Counted from the first letter of the stretch, positions 9,684 to 20,787 are shown. The stretch is DNA of 64,000 nucleotides from Chamaelirium japonicum (GCA_947650365.1 OX393551.1:4649501-4713500); one strand, 5' to 3'. A program made the numbers and translations. The notes: a model not told the origin generated them from the sequence alone.

Positions 9684-10529
9684 ATGGATAGGCTTCAGAC
9701 CCAGATCGAAGCCTTGACCTTGGCCTTCACCAATTCCCAAAATCCACCTCGACCCCATCGGGAGCACAGGACTAGGATGTCTCCAGATCGTAGTGAATTA
9801 GATCTTGAGTTTGGGGGTGATAGCGTCAGTTCCTCTGACGGGTCTGACAGGCGAAGTAGAAAGACTCATAGGAGAACAAGATCCCATTGGGGCTGCGATC
9901 AGGGTATCAAAATCGAAATTCCTGAGTTTGAAGGTAGGATGGATCCTGAAGAGTTCCTAGAGTGGGCCGAGAGAATCGACCAATATTTTGAGTGGAAGGA
10001 AATTCCCCGCGACAAACAAGTCAAGTTTGTTAGTCTCAAACTGAAAGGTCATGCACTGATCTGGTGGAAACAGTTGCAGACCACTAGGGGTAGAAAGGGA
10101 AAAGATAAGATTTCCACTTGGACACACATGAGGGGAAAAATGCAACAGAAGTTCCTCCCTTCTGATTTCAAACAGAGTGTGTTCCAAAAATTCCAAAACC
10201 TGCGACAAGAGCACAAATCGGTGGATGATTACACCAATGAGTTCTACAAGCTCCAAGCTTGCAATGATCTGAATGAAGATGAAGAGCAGAGTGTCGCTAG
10301 GTATGTCAATAGTCTTAAGCCCTCAATTCAAGAGGTGGTGTCCCTTCATGACTTGTATCAGGTCAGTGATGCACACCGTCGGGCTAAGAAAGTTGAGTCT
10401 CACCACTCCCGATCGGCGTCCCGACGATATGACAACACTAGGGCACCATCCGGATCTGTTAGTAGACCAATCCCTGGACCTTCCCCTGTAGCTGGTACAG
10501 TTCCTACACCCACTGAGAAGGGTAAATGA
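9684..10529 (+). CDS. gag: Gag capsid protein of the gypsy-type element
   Basis: 281 codons from ATG 9684. The N-terminus is coiled-coil-like (MDRLQTQIEAL), followed by an acidic/serine linker. A Retrotrans_gag-type capsid domain then spans residues ~75-230, with KIEIPEFEGRMDPEEFLEW, the GHALIWWKQL motif, a WTHMRGKMQQKFLP block and the YTNEFYKL block typical of plant Ty3/gypsy gag. In this family the protein builds the virus-like particle in the cytoplasm. The frame ends at a TGA (10527-10529), but the zinc knuckle and protease continue in the same frame from 10551. The stop is therefore either a point mutation or a site of partial readthrough. It lies directly upstream of the protease frame with a 21-base gap. 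Confidence 0.88.
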   Translation: MDRLQTQIEALTLAFTNSQNPPRPHREHRTRMSPDRSELDLEFGGDSVSSSDGSDRRSRKTHRRTRSHWGCDQGIKIEIPEFEGRMDPEEFLEWAERIDQYFEWKEIPRDKQVKFVSLKLKGHALIWWKQLQTTRGRKGKDKISTWTHMRGKMQQKFLPSDFKQSVFQKFQNLRQEHKSVDDYTNEFYKLQACNDLNEDEEQSVARYVNSLKPSIQEVVSLHDLYQVSDAHRRAKKVESHHSRSASRRYDNTRAPSGSVSRPIPGPSPVAGTVPTPTEKGK

Positions 10530-10550
10530 GTCTTAGGACCCAACCCGAGC

Positions 10551-12086
10551 ATGATGAAGTGTTTCAAGTGCAACCAGCCGGGTCACATGTCAGCCGATTG
10601 TCCTCGACGTCAATTCAATCCACAAACAAATCTTGCGGGTAATGAAGAGGATAGTCATGAGTCTGAGGGCAAAAACTTCAATGAGTTAGTCTTGGAGGGG
10701 GATGACGTGACTGCGCCACTATTAGTTATTCACCAGTCTCCATCACCCCAGGCACCTAAAGCACTATTATCCCACGAGCTCTGTGGAGGACCCCCAAAGC
10801 CACATTGCAAGAACCAGAGGTTCGAGCTGTTCCGAACAGTCTGCAATGTCAATGGCATGGACCTTTGTGTCTTGATAGATGGAGGTTGCACCACCAATTT
10901 AATCAATGAAAGGGTAGTTAGGAGCAAGAAATGGAAAGTCAAACCATTGGCTCACCCTTACAAAACATCTTGGCTAGACAACACCACGAGCAAACTAGTG
11001 ACTCATTGTTGTTTGGCAAAGTTGTCGATTGGGCTACAATATCGAGACGAGGTTTGGTGTGATGTCCTTCCTTTAGAAGTTGCTGATATTATCCTTGGGC
11101 GTCCATGGCAGTTTGACCGAGATGCACTACATCACGGGAAAGTCAACACCTATACTTTCCTTAAGGACGGCATCAACGTCACCTTATGGCCCACGTGTTT
11201 TAGGAGACACCGTTCCCACGCACCTCAAACTCTTTTGAGTCAGAGCCATCCCATACCACCATTTGCAGATAATTTGGTAGGGTGTTCATCTGATTCACTA
11301 ACAATAGTTGAGAAGGGATTAGACAACATATTGCATTCCATCACATGCACATCGCATTTAGAGTCTGTAGGCATCAATTGCACTCGCATTCATCATTTGC
11401 CTGACATCTTTACATTCACAGACCATTCATGTGTGCATCCATTTTATCAACCAAGTGTTGAGTTAAGCATTAAAGAAGATTTTGCCATGTTTGATCACTT
11501 TTCCATGCAGGGTACTTATGAGCCATGCTTTCAGATTTCAAAAAGCTCATCATTTTTACTTTTTCGAAGTCATAACAAGTGGCTTGATGAGTTATTTAAT
11601 TTCTTATTTTATTCACTGCATCCAGACAATGATTGCATGACATATCTTCTTAGTTTAGAATCCACTTGTTTTGCCACGTGCGCAGGCCACTTTGAGCAAC
11701 ACATATTGCACCCGCACCCCATGGCCTTTCAAAGAAACCATAGCTTATTGCGCAAGCCGATGACCCGCAACATATTATGCTCCCGCGGCCTTTCCTTTCA
11801 TATGTCATTTGAATTTCATGTCAACCTATATTCCTATTATCACATGAAATTATCTGGATGTCTTGACGATCCTTTCGTGCCAAGGAGGATGTTGGTTTTG
11901 GCTTTCAGGTCTTCGCTTGGCATTGATGGGCAGGGGATGCCAGATGAAGTCGCTGCGTACTTGAGGCTGATTACTTGGCCACCGGACCCGGGAGAGCAGT
12001 TGGAGCAGATGCAGAGGTTGCGGCTACTTCCAGGAGAGCCCCCACCGGATCCAGGACCTTACTCGACAGGAGTCGAGTTCTTTTGA
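10551..12086 (+). CDS. Zinc knuckle and aspartic protease followed by an unassigned ~300-residue region
   Basis: 511 codons in the gag frame. Residues 4-17 are a CCHC knuckle (CFKCNQPGHMSADC) that binds RNA. Residues ~95-212 form a retroviral-type protease: CVLIDGGCTTNLIN carries the catalytic Asp110, with Gly replacing the usual Ser/Thr, and ILGRPWQFDRDALHHG is the flap-end signature of plant gypsy proteases. The active-site substitution may reduce activity. From residue ~215 to 511 the frame is open but I find no RT (no YxDD), RNase H or integrase (no HHCC or DDE). The last ~40 residues are proline- and leucine-rich. The stop at 12084-12086 lies 3 bases before the polypurine tract, so the ORF fills the element. 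What the C-terminal region does is unknown. Confidence 0.8.
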   Translation: MMKCFKCNQPGHMSADCPRRQFNPQTNLAGNEEDSHESEGKNFNELVLEGDDVTAPLLVIHQSPSPQAPKALLSHELCGGPPKPHCKNQRFELFRTVCNVNGMDLCVLIDGGCTTNLINERVVRSKKWKVKPLAHPYKTSWLDNTTSKLVTHCCLAKLSIGLQYRDEVWCDVLPLEVADIILGRPWQFDRDALHHGKVNTYTFLKDGINVTLWPTCFRRHRSHAPQTLLSQSHPIPPFADNLVGCSSDSLTIVEKGLDNILHSITCTSHLESVGINCTRIHHLPDIFTFTDHSCVHPFYQPSVELSIKEDFAMFDHFSMQGTYEPCFQISKSSSFLLFRSHNKWLDELFNFLFYSLHPDNDCMTYLLSLESTCFATCAGHFEQHILHPHPMAFQRNHSLLRKPMTRNILCSRGLSFHMSFEFHVNLYSYYHMKLSGCLDDPFVPRRMLVLAFRSSLGIDGQGMPDEVAAYLRLITWPPDPGEQLEQMQRLRLLPGEPPPDPGPYSTGVEFF

Positions 12087-12089
12087 ATC

Positions 12090-12098
12090 CGGGGGACT
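12090..12098 (+). other. Polypurine tract
   Basis: CGGGGGACT immediately precedes the 3' LTR, the usual position for plus-strand priming. Confidence 0.75.
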
Positions 12099-13285
12099 TG
12101 ATGCAGACGAGCCCTACGTGCAGATTTTCACAGCTGATGGCGTATTTTCATTCCCTCCGGAGATCCAGGAAGCTAATCGCCAATCTGTCTGCATCAGGGG
12201 AAAGCTCGTTTGATGATCTATGACTTTGGTTTTTATTTTATGTCAATCCGACTGACGGATCTGAAGTTATTTATGTTTTATTTTCTGGTTTGGGTAGGTG
12301 CGAGCCATGTTCGCATCCAGTTCGAGCCACAGATGCCGAACTGACTCATTTCTAGGCTTAGGTTTTAGTTGTAGGATCTCAAATCGACTTAAAATCTCAA
12401 TGGATGAGATTCAAAAGGGAGCCAAACCCTAACCGAAACCCCCTCTCACCCGGTCGGCCTTCCCTTCCTGCGGAAATACCCACGCGGGCTCGCCTTGGGA
12501 AGCGTGCCCGCGTCCTCCTCTCTCTCTACCCGCGCGGGACGTCTCTCTCTCCTTTCCTTTTGTGTTTTCCCCTCTATAAATCCTAAAAGCCCTAATTGAC
12601 AAGGGGACGATGAAATTGAATTGAAACCCTATAACGGAGAAGCGGGATCGCTTGTTCGACGTATCTTCCAAAGAATCATCATGCTTCCAGTCTTCTTCTT
12701 CCCTCCGCAAGCTTCTACCTCGTCACCACGCATTCGTCTACGACTTCGCGGAAGATCGACGTGGAGATCATCCATCCCCAAAGATCAAAATCGTTTCAGC
12801 TTCTTCACCCTTTTCTTCCGGATCACGCCCCCTCTTCCGCCCCTTTCATCTGCAACAACGGAGTCTGATAGCGGCTGGCATTGACCAAAGCACGGTTTGG
12901 ATCGTCCTTCGATACTTTCATGTGATAAATCTTCCTTTTCCAATCCGGCCTATTGCTGATTTTTAGTTAGGGTTCAAACTATTTGGCTTCTGGAAAATCT
13001 CATCCATTAGGATTTTATCGCTTAGATCTATGCTTGTTCGTTGATACTTTGGCTTATGTTTGAGATATTGTTCTTCCTTTATTGCTGGAATTGTTTATTT
13101 AAAATCTGGAATTAATGGTTATCATGTCAGTTTTATTACTTTGTCAAATTAAATCTGTTTGGGCATGACTGGATGATGAATAGGGTTCTTAACCTTTGCT
13201 GAAATTTGACTAAAGACATGCTGAAATCTATATTTAAATGTTTTAAATTCAGCACTTGGGTTTTCTTTAGCATCTGCATCCATCA
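12099..13285 (+). repeat. 3' LTR of the gypsy-type element
   Basis: 1187 bp. It differs from the 5' LTR by scattered substitutions and a few single or short indels. Confidence 0.92.
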
Positions 13286-13290
13286 TGCCT

Positions 13291-14384
13291 CCACATCATG
13301 CTTGGTTCCATAAAAGATAGCTAGACTTGAAGGATATGACAAAATCAGTTTCTACCCCGAAGCTATATTCTTTCCAGACATCAAGACAAGGTTTGGCGAG
13401 ATCCACAGGATCCTTTGTGGGTACGTCTCCTATCAACTTATAATCATTAGTTCAAGAAACAACCCCCGCCCAAGTACCACATCATCAGAAAGGCGGAGAA
13501 GGATCATGTTTGGCATATCTTAACTTTGCACATTAAATCAAGAACTTTGTGTTGTTCATCAAAGAATTTCTAATTCATTAAGAAGAATCAGTTTACTCTT
13601 GCATTAATAGTAAATCACTCACGATGACATCTCATTGAACTTTGAAAAAGGTAAAGAAATTTTCTTTGTGGTCTCATGGACAATATTCCTAAAATGTTAA
13701 CATTGTCAAGTTGGACTCTTTCAATCTCATAGATGTTTGGCACTCATGTTTTCTGTCCAAGTGACACAAGTGCTACAAGCACCTTTACTAATAGCAATAG
13801 GTACAAGTACAAATTGGTATAGGATTTTTTTTTCATTTTATTTTGAAAATGTATAATCATGATTTTATATGGAAAAAAGTTGGGGGACTTAGTGATAGCT
13901 AACTGACAAAGTTATCAACTTGCAATAAACCCTCCTACAAGTTCCGTATTGCAATTGCTCCCTCCCAAAATCCAGCCGAACCAAATATAAAAAGAGGACA
14001 ATAACATCCAACCCAAGTTCATTAAATTTACATTTCCTGCCATCAACTTAACACGAACCATTTTTTGCATGAAAATCAAATGAAATCACTCCAGATTGTC
14101 GATTTAAAACCACAAAACATCTATTGTTGTATATTTTCATCAAAAAAAAAATTATTCTGTCAACCAACCAAATAGTTACTCTTTTTACCAAATTGTTACT
14201 TTTTATGTGCGAGATAGAATCAACTTGGTTTCGCATAGTTAAATACATTTTTTGTCACAAAGATAATCATATTGTGACCAAATGAGCACATTGAGCAGAA
14301 ATACCGCTACAATCAATCGACAATTAAGGCATTTTACCATATCAAATTTTTACTCTTTGCTAACGGATTGTTACTCTTAACCAA
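13291..14384. other. No gene seen
   Basis: AT-rich intergenic DNA with several homopolymer runs; no ORF of interest on either strand. Confidence 0.4.
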
Positions 14385-15125
14385 TTGTTACTTTTTTGCT
14401 ATCATTGTTACACTTAATATGTAGGGCTAAAATTGTCATTTAAATTTTTTTGTTATTACATGTGCGCGGCAGAAGGAACCTGCGTTATCCAAAAATAACA
14501 GATTTTTACTTTTTAACAATTATTACTTTTTGCTACGATTGTTACACTTTATCTGTAGGGGTAAAATTATCATTTAAAAATTTTCAATATTACATGTGTA
14601 TGGAGAAGGAGCTCGCGTTAGCCAAAGTCCAACTACAGATATAGTGGCATTTGAATTTATCATGTAAATGCCTAAAGTGTCATTCGAATTTACGAATGGT
14701 GCCACCCATTCTTTCACAGAGAACCGAGCTTGAGGGGGTTTTGCACCATTCCCGAACCACGCTCGGACACGGTCAGCCTCCCCTGCGTCGTCGCGGTGGA
14801 GAGGACGCGGAGGAGAACCACCAGAGACTGTCCGTTCATGCCAAGGTTTGCCGATTCCGCGTCGGCGAACTCCGCGGTCCAAGATGAGCTCCGGCCATGG
14901 AGTCCATGCATGTGGTGGAGGGGCTGTAGCCATGTGGCCCCATGGGGTGGTTCGGGTGGCTCGGGTTTGGATTATGGCCGCTTGTGGCCGACCGGGTAGG
15001 TACAACGCCATGCAGGAAGGGCCGCAGGGGTTCTGTAGGGTAAAATTGCCATTTAAAAAAATTTGTTATTACATATGCATGGGAAAAGGAGCTCGCATTA
15101 GTCAAAGTCCAACTACAGGGGCCTG
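14385..15125. repeat. Three copies of a ~90-125 bp repeat flanking a GC-rich insert
   Basis: Related units lie at ~14385-14500, ~14515-14640 and ~15030-15120. Each has a GTAGGG(G)TAAAAT start, an A/T run, TTATTACATG or similar, then GAAGGAGCTCGCGTTAG (variants) and, in the last two, CAAAGTCCAACTACAG. Between the second and third lies ~390 bp of markedly GC-richer DNA (~14700-15010), with a 145-codon minus-strand frame (15011-14574) of no recognised family. The layout could be a repeat array with a captured fragment between direct repeats. Confidence 0.5.
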
Positions 15126-15637
15126 ACATTAAGTTCAAACTATACATGCCCTTAACGTAAAATGGAAACCTTTTTAAGAAGCTAACGTTAATAACCCCAA
15201 AAAAGTTTGTATTTGCAAATCATATCTAAAATACAGTAACCCTGTTTAAGTTTTTGCTTCCTTTTACACAATGAATCCATCAGCCCTATTTACTAAACAT
15301 AACACATACTCAAAAGATACTAGAAACATCACATGCTTTGCATAATGCAGTGGTAACACATCCGGTCACCACTTTTTCATCAAAAACTACACATGTAGAT
15401 GTAGGTATGAAACAAATGGAAAACACATTTCGATTGATTGTTTCAATAAACATTTCCAACTTGTGGGTTAACAATCATGTTTAAAACTATTCGGCAATGA
15501 TACGCAAACTATATGTGATGCATTTTTCACCTCCTACTATTTTACTTTTTCGAAAAAGCATATAAAAACCTAATTTTCTTTAAATAGTAATAAAATGTCC
15601 TGAGGATAAAGATATGGCTTCCAATTTTCTTTAGGGA
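15126..15637. other. No gene seen
   Basis: AT-rich DNA without a supported ORF. Confidence 0.4.
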
Positions 15638-15687
15638 GTCCACAGAAACCAGCGGACCATAGTAGAATCCAATGCCGACAACCATAC
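15638..15687. repeat. 50-bp flank duplication, left copy
   Basis: Runs from GTCCACAGAAACC to CGACAACCATAC and abuts the left LTR of copy 2. It is repeated with 4 mismatches at 20856-20905, beyond the truncated right LTR. It is far longer than the 5-bp duplication expected of an LTR element. Confidence 0.8.
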
Positions 15688-16963
15688 TAATGTAGGCGAG
15701 GGCTGACCTACACTAAGGTTTCAGGGAAAATTGGAAAAATCTGAAAAACACAATAGCAAGGGGTATTTTTGTCTTTTTTGGATGATCCGATGGTCCGATC
15801 TTGATGAAAATTTAGGGGAGGGATGGGCTTTATGTGAGGAAATACTGATTTAAATTCAGGATGATCGAGTCGCTAGATCTAAAGTTATGATCGAAACAGG
15901 GTACCGAATTTACAAAAACAGCATACATGTTTTTGGTTTTAACAAAACAATAGGCATCAGATTTTCAATATAAAATGGCTAAAATGAAGTTGCAAGGGTA
16001 CCGAAAATTGACTAAACACTAATGAAGGTTTTTGCTTTTATAAGGGCTTTCACTAGAGGTGAGGCGGACATGATGATGGCTACGAAGCGATGCGGAGGCG
16101 ATGAGGAAAAAGCAAACGGATGCGGAAGCAAAGAACACAGAATAAATGAGGAGGATAGATAATACCTGAATGATACCGCCGTGGGTCGATGCGAGGATGC
16201 ACCGGTGATCCCGCTCACGGTACAAGGCTGGACGTTGAACGAAGCCAGATCCTTCGGAAAGCAATGCAAGGCCTTCTCGAGACGAAGTCGAGGAACTTCT
16301 CAAGACGAAGTCGAGGCGTCGGTGAGGATCGGGGACTCAAGACTCTTCGGAAGAAACTTTCTTCTCACAAATTTCATATCTGAATTCTTTTTTTTTCCTC
16401 TTTTTATATTGCTAGGGTTTGCAAATCAAGGGTGCGGATCGAAGGGAATGAAGGGCGAAAGGTGGGGATGCATCGGTCCATGAAAGGAAATAAAAAGATA
16501 GAGAAATAAGGTGGGGTTGCCTCGGTTCCTATGCGAAAAGAGGACGAGATTGGGGGTTTCGCGCGGGTACAACGTCAAAGGGAGAGAAAGAACGATGGGA
16601 AGAGAGAGAAGCCCTTTTGGGCTAAGATAAGCCCACTTAGGGTCGAATTAAAACCCATTAGTGCCACGCCATCAATTATTTTTAAGTTATATTGATCTAA
16701 CCGTCGGTTTCAAGATCTAATCTCATCTGTTGACACCCTGCAAGCACACACACCAGATTTTATTATTAATATGCAGAAAACTCACCCGAACGAGCCCGGA
16801 TTCAATCCGAAAAGCCCTTGAATGACATCATGAACATCCCCCGTGACTTGGCTAACAAGTTTAACTACTAATAATACAATTAAAGGTCTAAAACAATAAT
16901 AAAGGGGCCTGAAAATAAAAAAATACAGCAAATAAGCTCCCCATGCGGATTAAGCCTACATCA
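15688..16963 (-). repeat. Left LTR of copy 2
   Basis: 1276 bp, begins TAATGTAGGCG (TG mutated) and ends CCTACATCA, aligning with both LTRs of copy 1. Confidence 0.88.
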
Positions 16964-16985
16964 ATCGCTTCCACTGCAAAAACCT

Positions 16986-19420
16986 TGTAACAACCCATAA
17001 TTTTGAGAATTTGCTCTAATACTTTATGATTAGCAAACTTCCCTTGTACCCCTTATGCTGGTTTTTATTTTTTTTAACTTGGTTCTTTTTGTTTTATCGG
17101 GCTACCGATTGTGAAGGCTTTACTAGACTTGGGCACTCTTGAGAGAGCTCCACAAATTTTCTAGAGTTTCGGGTGGTTTTGAGTTGAGATTTGTCAATTT
17201 ACCGATTGTACCGAATAGGGGTAATTCTGTCTTTTTCTATAAACTGCTGTTTGGTTGATTTTCAAAAATATATAAAATTAACATTTTTGGATTCGTCTCA
17301 TCACAAGCTTTCCAATGAGTATTTTTATGGATTTTTCTGAATATCGAGTCAAAAGTTATGAATTTTCTAAGTTTGACGATTGTTGATGGCTGGTGGCGAA
17401 TCCGAACCCAACTTGGATCCTTGAATCCGAACCCAAGTACAATTAGACTTTCTTGATCCAAAATCCATTAACCTAAAGCCTCTTGTCCGTGTGGGGGTGG
17501 CATTGCATTGGGGTCTCTTCTCTCTCTCATCTCTCTCCCTTCTATTTCATTGCCCTCCCCTCTCTCTAAAATTTGAATTATAACCACCTAAAATCTTTTT
17601 AATTAAATTCTGATTTGTTTTCTTTTTTCTTTTTTTTTTTTTTTCACCTCTTTGGAATTCCGAGTTTTAGGTTTTCCCCTATCTATGATCTCAAATCTAC
17701 TCTCTTATTATTTTAGAATATTTTCTCTAACTAGAATTGATCTCTCTTCTCTCTTTCATAGTTCAATCCCATTCTGTATTTGCTGATTTTTCCCTCAGTT
17801 GCTAATTGCTACACCTATTAAAAAAAAAATCTGATTTCTTTTGCACCAAGACTTATTTGAAAATCTGATTTGTTTGGTTTCAATCCCTCTTTTCCCGATC
17901 TTCTATGTCACCCACCTTTTCTCATCTCTGATTTTCGTTACTCTCTCTAATTGTGATTTCCCTCTCTTCAATCTTCCACTCTTAATTTCTCACTTCTTAA
18001 ACCTCTCGCAAGGTTATTTCTCTTTCCTTATTTATAAAACTTGTTAACTTTAATGAGGCCTAATACGTTTTCCTATTCTCGTTGAATGCAGTACCCCAAT
18101 CTAGCTCTCCGAACTATAAGCCATCAACATCTGTCGAGTTCCTAAGTATTGAAGTCTAACACCTACCAGGTGACACTACTTGGGCTTATCACATGGTTTT
18201 CATTATTATATATATTAGTTTTGTTGGTAAAACTAGTTATGCATATCTCTAGTTTCTTATAGGATGTAATTACATTCATTATAAAGGAAATGAGCATTGT
18301 TTAGTTTTCTTTCGCATTAGCAGTTTTTTGGAAAATCACATGCATGCTTTTTGGGTCTGAATGAATGATTAGCTTGTTGGAGCAGTACTGGTTTGGGTTT
18401 CGTTTTGGTTCAGTTGGTCTTTTCAGTCCCGAGTGGGCTAATGTGGAAACTTTATTAGGCTAACATTGTCGGGAATTGTGGGCCCTTTACAATGGTTAGC
18501 CAAGGGCCTTGGCAACCTCCAAAGTGTGTAATTAAAGCACTAACGATTAACAATGAAATTAAATAAACACGAAAGAGGTTGGCTATCGTCCTGGGGTTCA
18601 CGCTGTGTTCTCCCGAAGTTGAAGGGCCTTCTGGTATGCCTTAGGGTGTGACCAATCGTCCTGTGGAATATAATTCCCGAAGCAAGCAAGATGGGTATGA
18701 AGCTCCTCCGTGAAAGACGGGAAAACCTGTTTGGCCAAATATGGATATGTTTCTTCTTCTCTCTCTCTTTTCTCCCTCACCGGTATTGTCGGTTTGCGGG
18801 TTCCCCACCTCTCTCTTAGGGGAACGACACCGACAGGTCCACAATCATTAGTTAAGCAAACTTAATTAATATAATAGATCTATTATAGTGGGGTCACGCT
18901 CTTGACGTGTGCTAGTGTTGCTTTCGTTTTCTTTATTGTACTTTACTGTTGAGTTCTCTAGTTTAATGTCATGGTTTTGTTTCTCCGTATAAATCTAAAA
19001 CTGATCTTTTCGTAAGAAATGCTTATTTTCGTATGCCATCTACTAGCTAAGTTTTGTCACATTGACGCCTCCTGTGGTATAATTTTTGAGGCGCAGGTAC
19101 TCGTCAACAGTAGGGGTTGCAGAGTTACATCAGTTGCAGTAGTTACGTTGCCGGACGTTCCTGTGCAGCGTGGTTCCTTTCTTTTCAGTTCTGTGTCTTT
19201 TCTTTCTCTTCGTAGTAGTTGGACCTGTTCTTTTAGAAGCTCTGATGTAACTGGAAATTTTTTTTATTGTGGTATTAATGGACTGGATTAGTTTGGTTAT
19301 CTTTCTACTTTAACTCTATTTTATTCGTTGTTTAAAAAAAAAAAAAAAAAACACCCCTAACTCTCCGTATTATTTTATTAGCTTATTAAATTAAGCTGAT
19401 AGGAAATACGGGGCTTTACA
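16986..19420. mobile_element. Solo LTR (~2.4 kb) nested in copy 2
   Basis: Begins TGTAACAACCC and ends GGGCTTTACA, flanked by the 5-bp duplication AACCT (16981-16985 and 19421-19425). Removing it rejoins the internal sequence of the host element as seen in copy 1. It contains no coding domain, primer site or internal terminal repeat, as expected after LTR-LTR recombination. An A-run at ~19335-19350 lies close to its right end. The parent family is probably gypsy-like but is not identified. Orientation is not determined. Confidence 0.8.
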
Positions 19421-19425
19421 AACCT

Positions 19426-20774
19426 CGTCCTCGAATTTATGCCAGAAGAAAGCGCCTGTAGCAAGAGGGAAACCACCACCGTGGGATCGTCGTTGTGCCT
19501 AGATCTGATGATGAATCCCCAACAGGTGATGTCTCGGACAGCCGACAATCTCCTGGTCCCTCACGAAGAAAGTGTTGGAGTCGAGCAAGGACCAGAAGCT
19601 ACTGAGGTACACAAACAAAAGCATACGAGCTGTAAGCGGTCAGTCGGTCCCGACGAAATCGAACTGCTCAAGCGGCTTAGCTGGCTGAAACTCCACAACT
19701 AGCTTTGATTGCAGTGATGGTAGAAGCTCCACGGAAGGCGGAAGCTCCACGAGTGTCTCTGCCGTAGGAAGAATTGCAGGAGGAGATGTCTCCTCTGTAA
19801 GCTCAGTGGAAGGTAGGAAAAGCCTCTCTATAGTCACTGTCGGAGGAGAGGGCTCCTCTGTAGGCACTACCTGAAGGTGGAAGGAACTCCTCTAGAGTGT
19901 TGAAGGAGGAGGTGGCACCTCTGTAGGCACTAGAGAAGAAAGCTCCACTGGAGGTGGACGCTTCTCAAATGGTGCACTGGTGGAACCGGGTGCTCCACAG
20001 GAGGTGGTGGCCAACTGCGTCTGACAAGTCTCTTGTTCCGCTCAGTGTTCTAAAAAGCGGTCCAGACGGCTGCCTAGGCGCTAGGCGGCCCCCCACTGCC
20101 TCGCCTAGGCCCTAGGCGCTCAGAAAAGCGGCCAAGCTCCCAGGCGGGGCAAGGTGGCCACCTAGGCGGTCTAGGCAGGGCAAGGCAGCCGCCTAGGCGG
20201 TCTAGGCGAGCTGAGACTGGCCAGGCGGACCAGGCGGGCTAAGGCTGGCCAGGCGGACCATGTTTGCTTTTGTTCTTATTAATCACTCAATCTTGAATTA
20301 TGGTTATATACTTGTTCTTTAAAATAATGGTTTGGGATAATTTTGAACTTATATTAATTTTTAAACATATATATTATATAATAGCAAAACGTCTAAGCGT
20401 TAGGCGGCCCTCCACCGCCCGACTAGCGCCTAGCGCTTTTTAGAACCTTGGTTCCGCTTCTCTCGCCATGCCAACCCATCCTCAATATCGTCAAATAAGA
20501 GCTGAGTTTCAATATATATGGCTTTCAAGGATGGCAATGAAGGACTCCGTAAAATCCATTGAATAAAAGATTTGGAAGATAGATCTAGTCACCTAGGTCA
20601 TGGGCTCAATCTCGAATCAAAGAGAAGTAGCTACGTTCTATTGGAGATCTTGGGAAAAGGGTAGGAAATGGCCCAAAAGATTTGGATAATTTAAAAAATT
20701 CTTTATAGGTTCGAGTATCTAGTGGATCAAGGGAATAGGGAGATCGGACGCTATGATAGGACATGGCGTCAGAT
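19426..20774 (-). pseudogene. Proline-rich internal ORF remnant of copy 2
   Basis: On the minus strand the same family ORF can be followed from ~20764, through the MITE insertion at 20043-20450, to a TGA near 19640. The junction that is broken in copy 1 (PSLKA followed by YIETQLL) is continuous here, and the glutamine codon replaced by TAG in copy 1 is intact (KPLEQFDF). Other stops and indels occur around 19870-19900. The two copies are broken at different places, which supports an originally continuous ORF. Confidence 0.55.
20043..20450. mobile_element. hAT-like MITE with AAAGCG/CTAGGCG arms
   Basis: 408 bp with terminal inverted repeats CAGTGTTCTAAAAAGCG and CAAGGTTCTAAAAAGCG (the latter read from the right end) and a perfect 8-bp duplication GTTCCGCT (20035-20042 and 20451-20458). 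GC-rich arms with repeated CTAGGCG surround an AT-rich centre. The 8-bp duplication and CA-start ends fit the hAT superfamily. It has no coding capacity. Confidence 0.88.
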
Positions 20775-20787
20775 TGCTCTGATACCT
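20774..20787 (-). other. Primer-binding site of copy 2
   Basis: Minus strand reads AGGTATCAGAGCAA, one or two changes from the initiator tRNA-Met complement, 3 bases from the truncated LTR. Confidence 0.8.

Larger units (their letters stand above)
8207..13285 (+). mobile_element. Ty3/gypsy-type LTR element with gag and protease but no pol
   Basis: 5079 bp with a perfect target duplication TGCCT (8202-8206 and 13286-13290). LTRs are 8207-9398 and 12099-13285. The order is LTR, tRNA-Met primer site, gag, CCHC knuckle, protease, ~300 codons of unassigned ORF, polypurine tract, LTR. The LTRs differ at only a small percentage of positions by eye, so the insertion is fairly young. RT, RNase H and integrase are absent without frame loss, and the remaining ORF is broken by a single stop. 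It therefore looks like a mobilised non-autonomous derivative rather than a decayed full element. The gag and LGRPWQ protease signatures place it with plant Ty3/gypsy elements. Confidence 0.92.
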
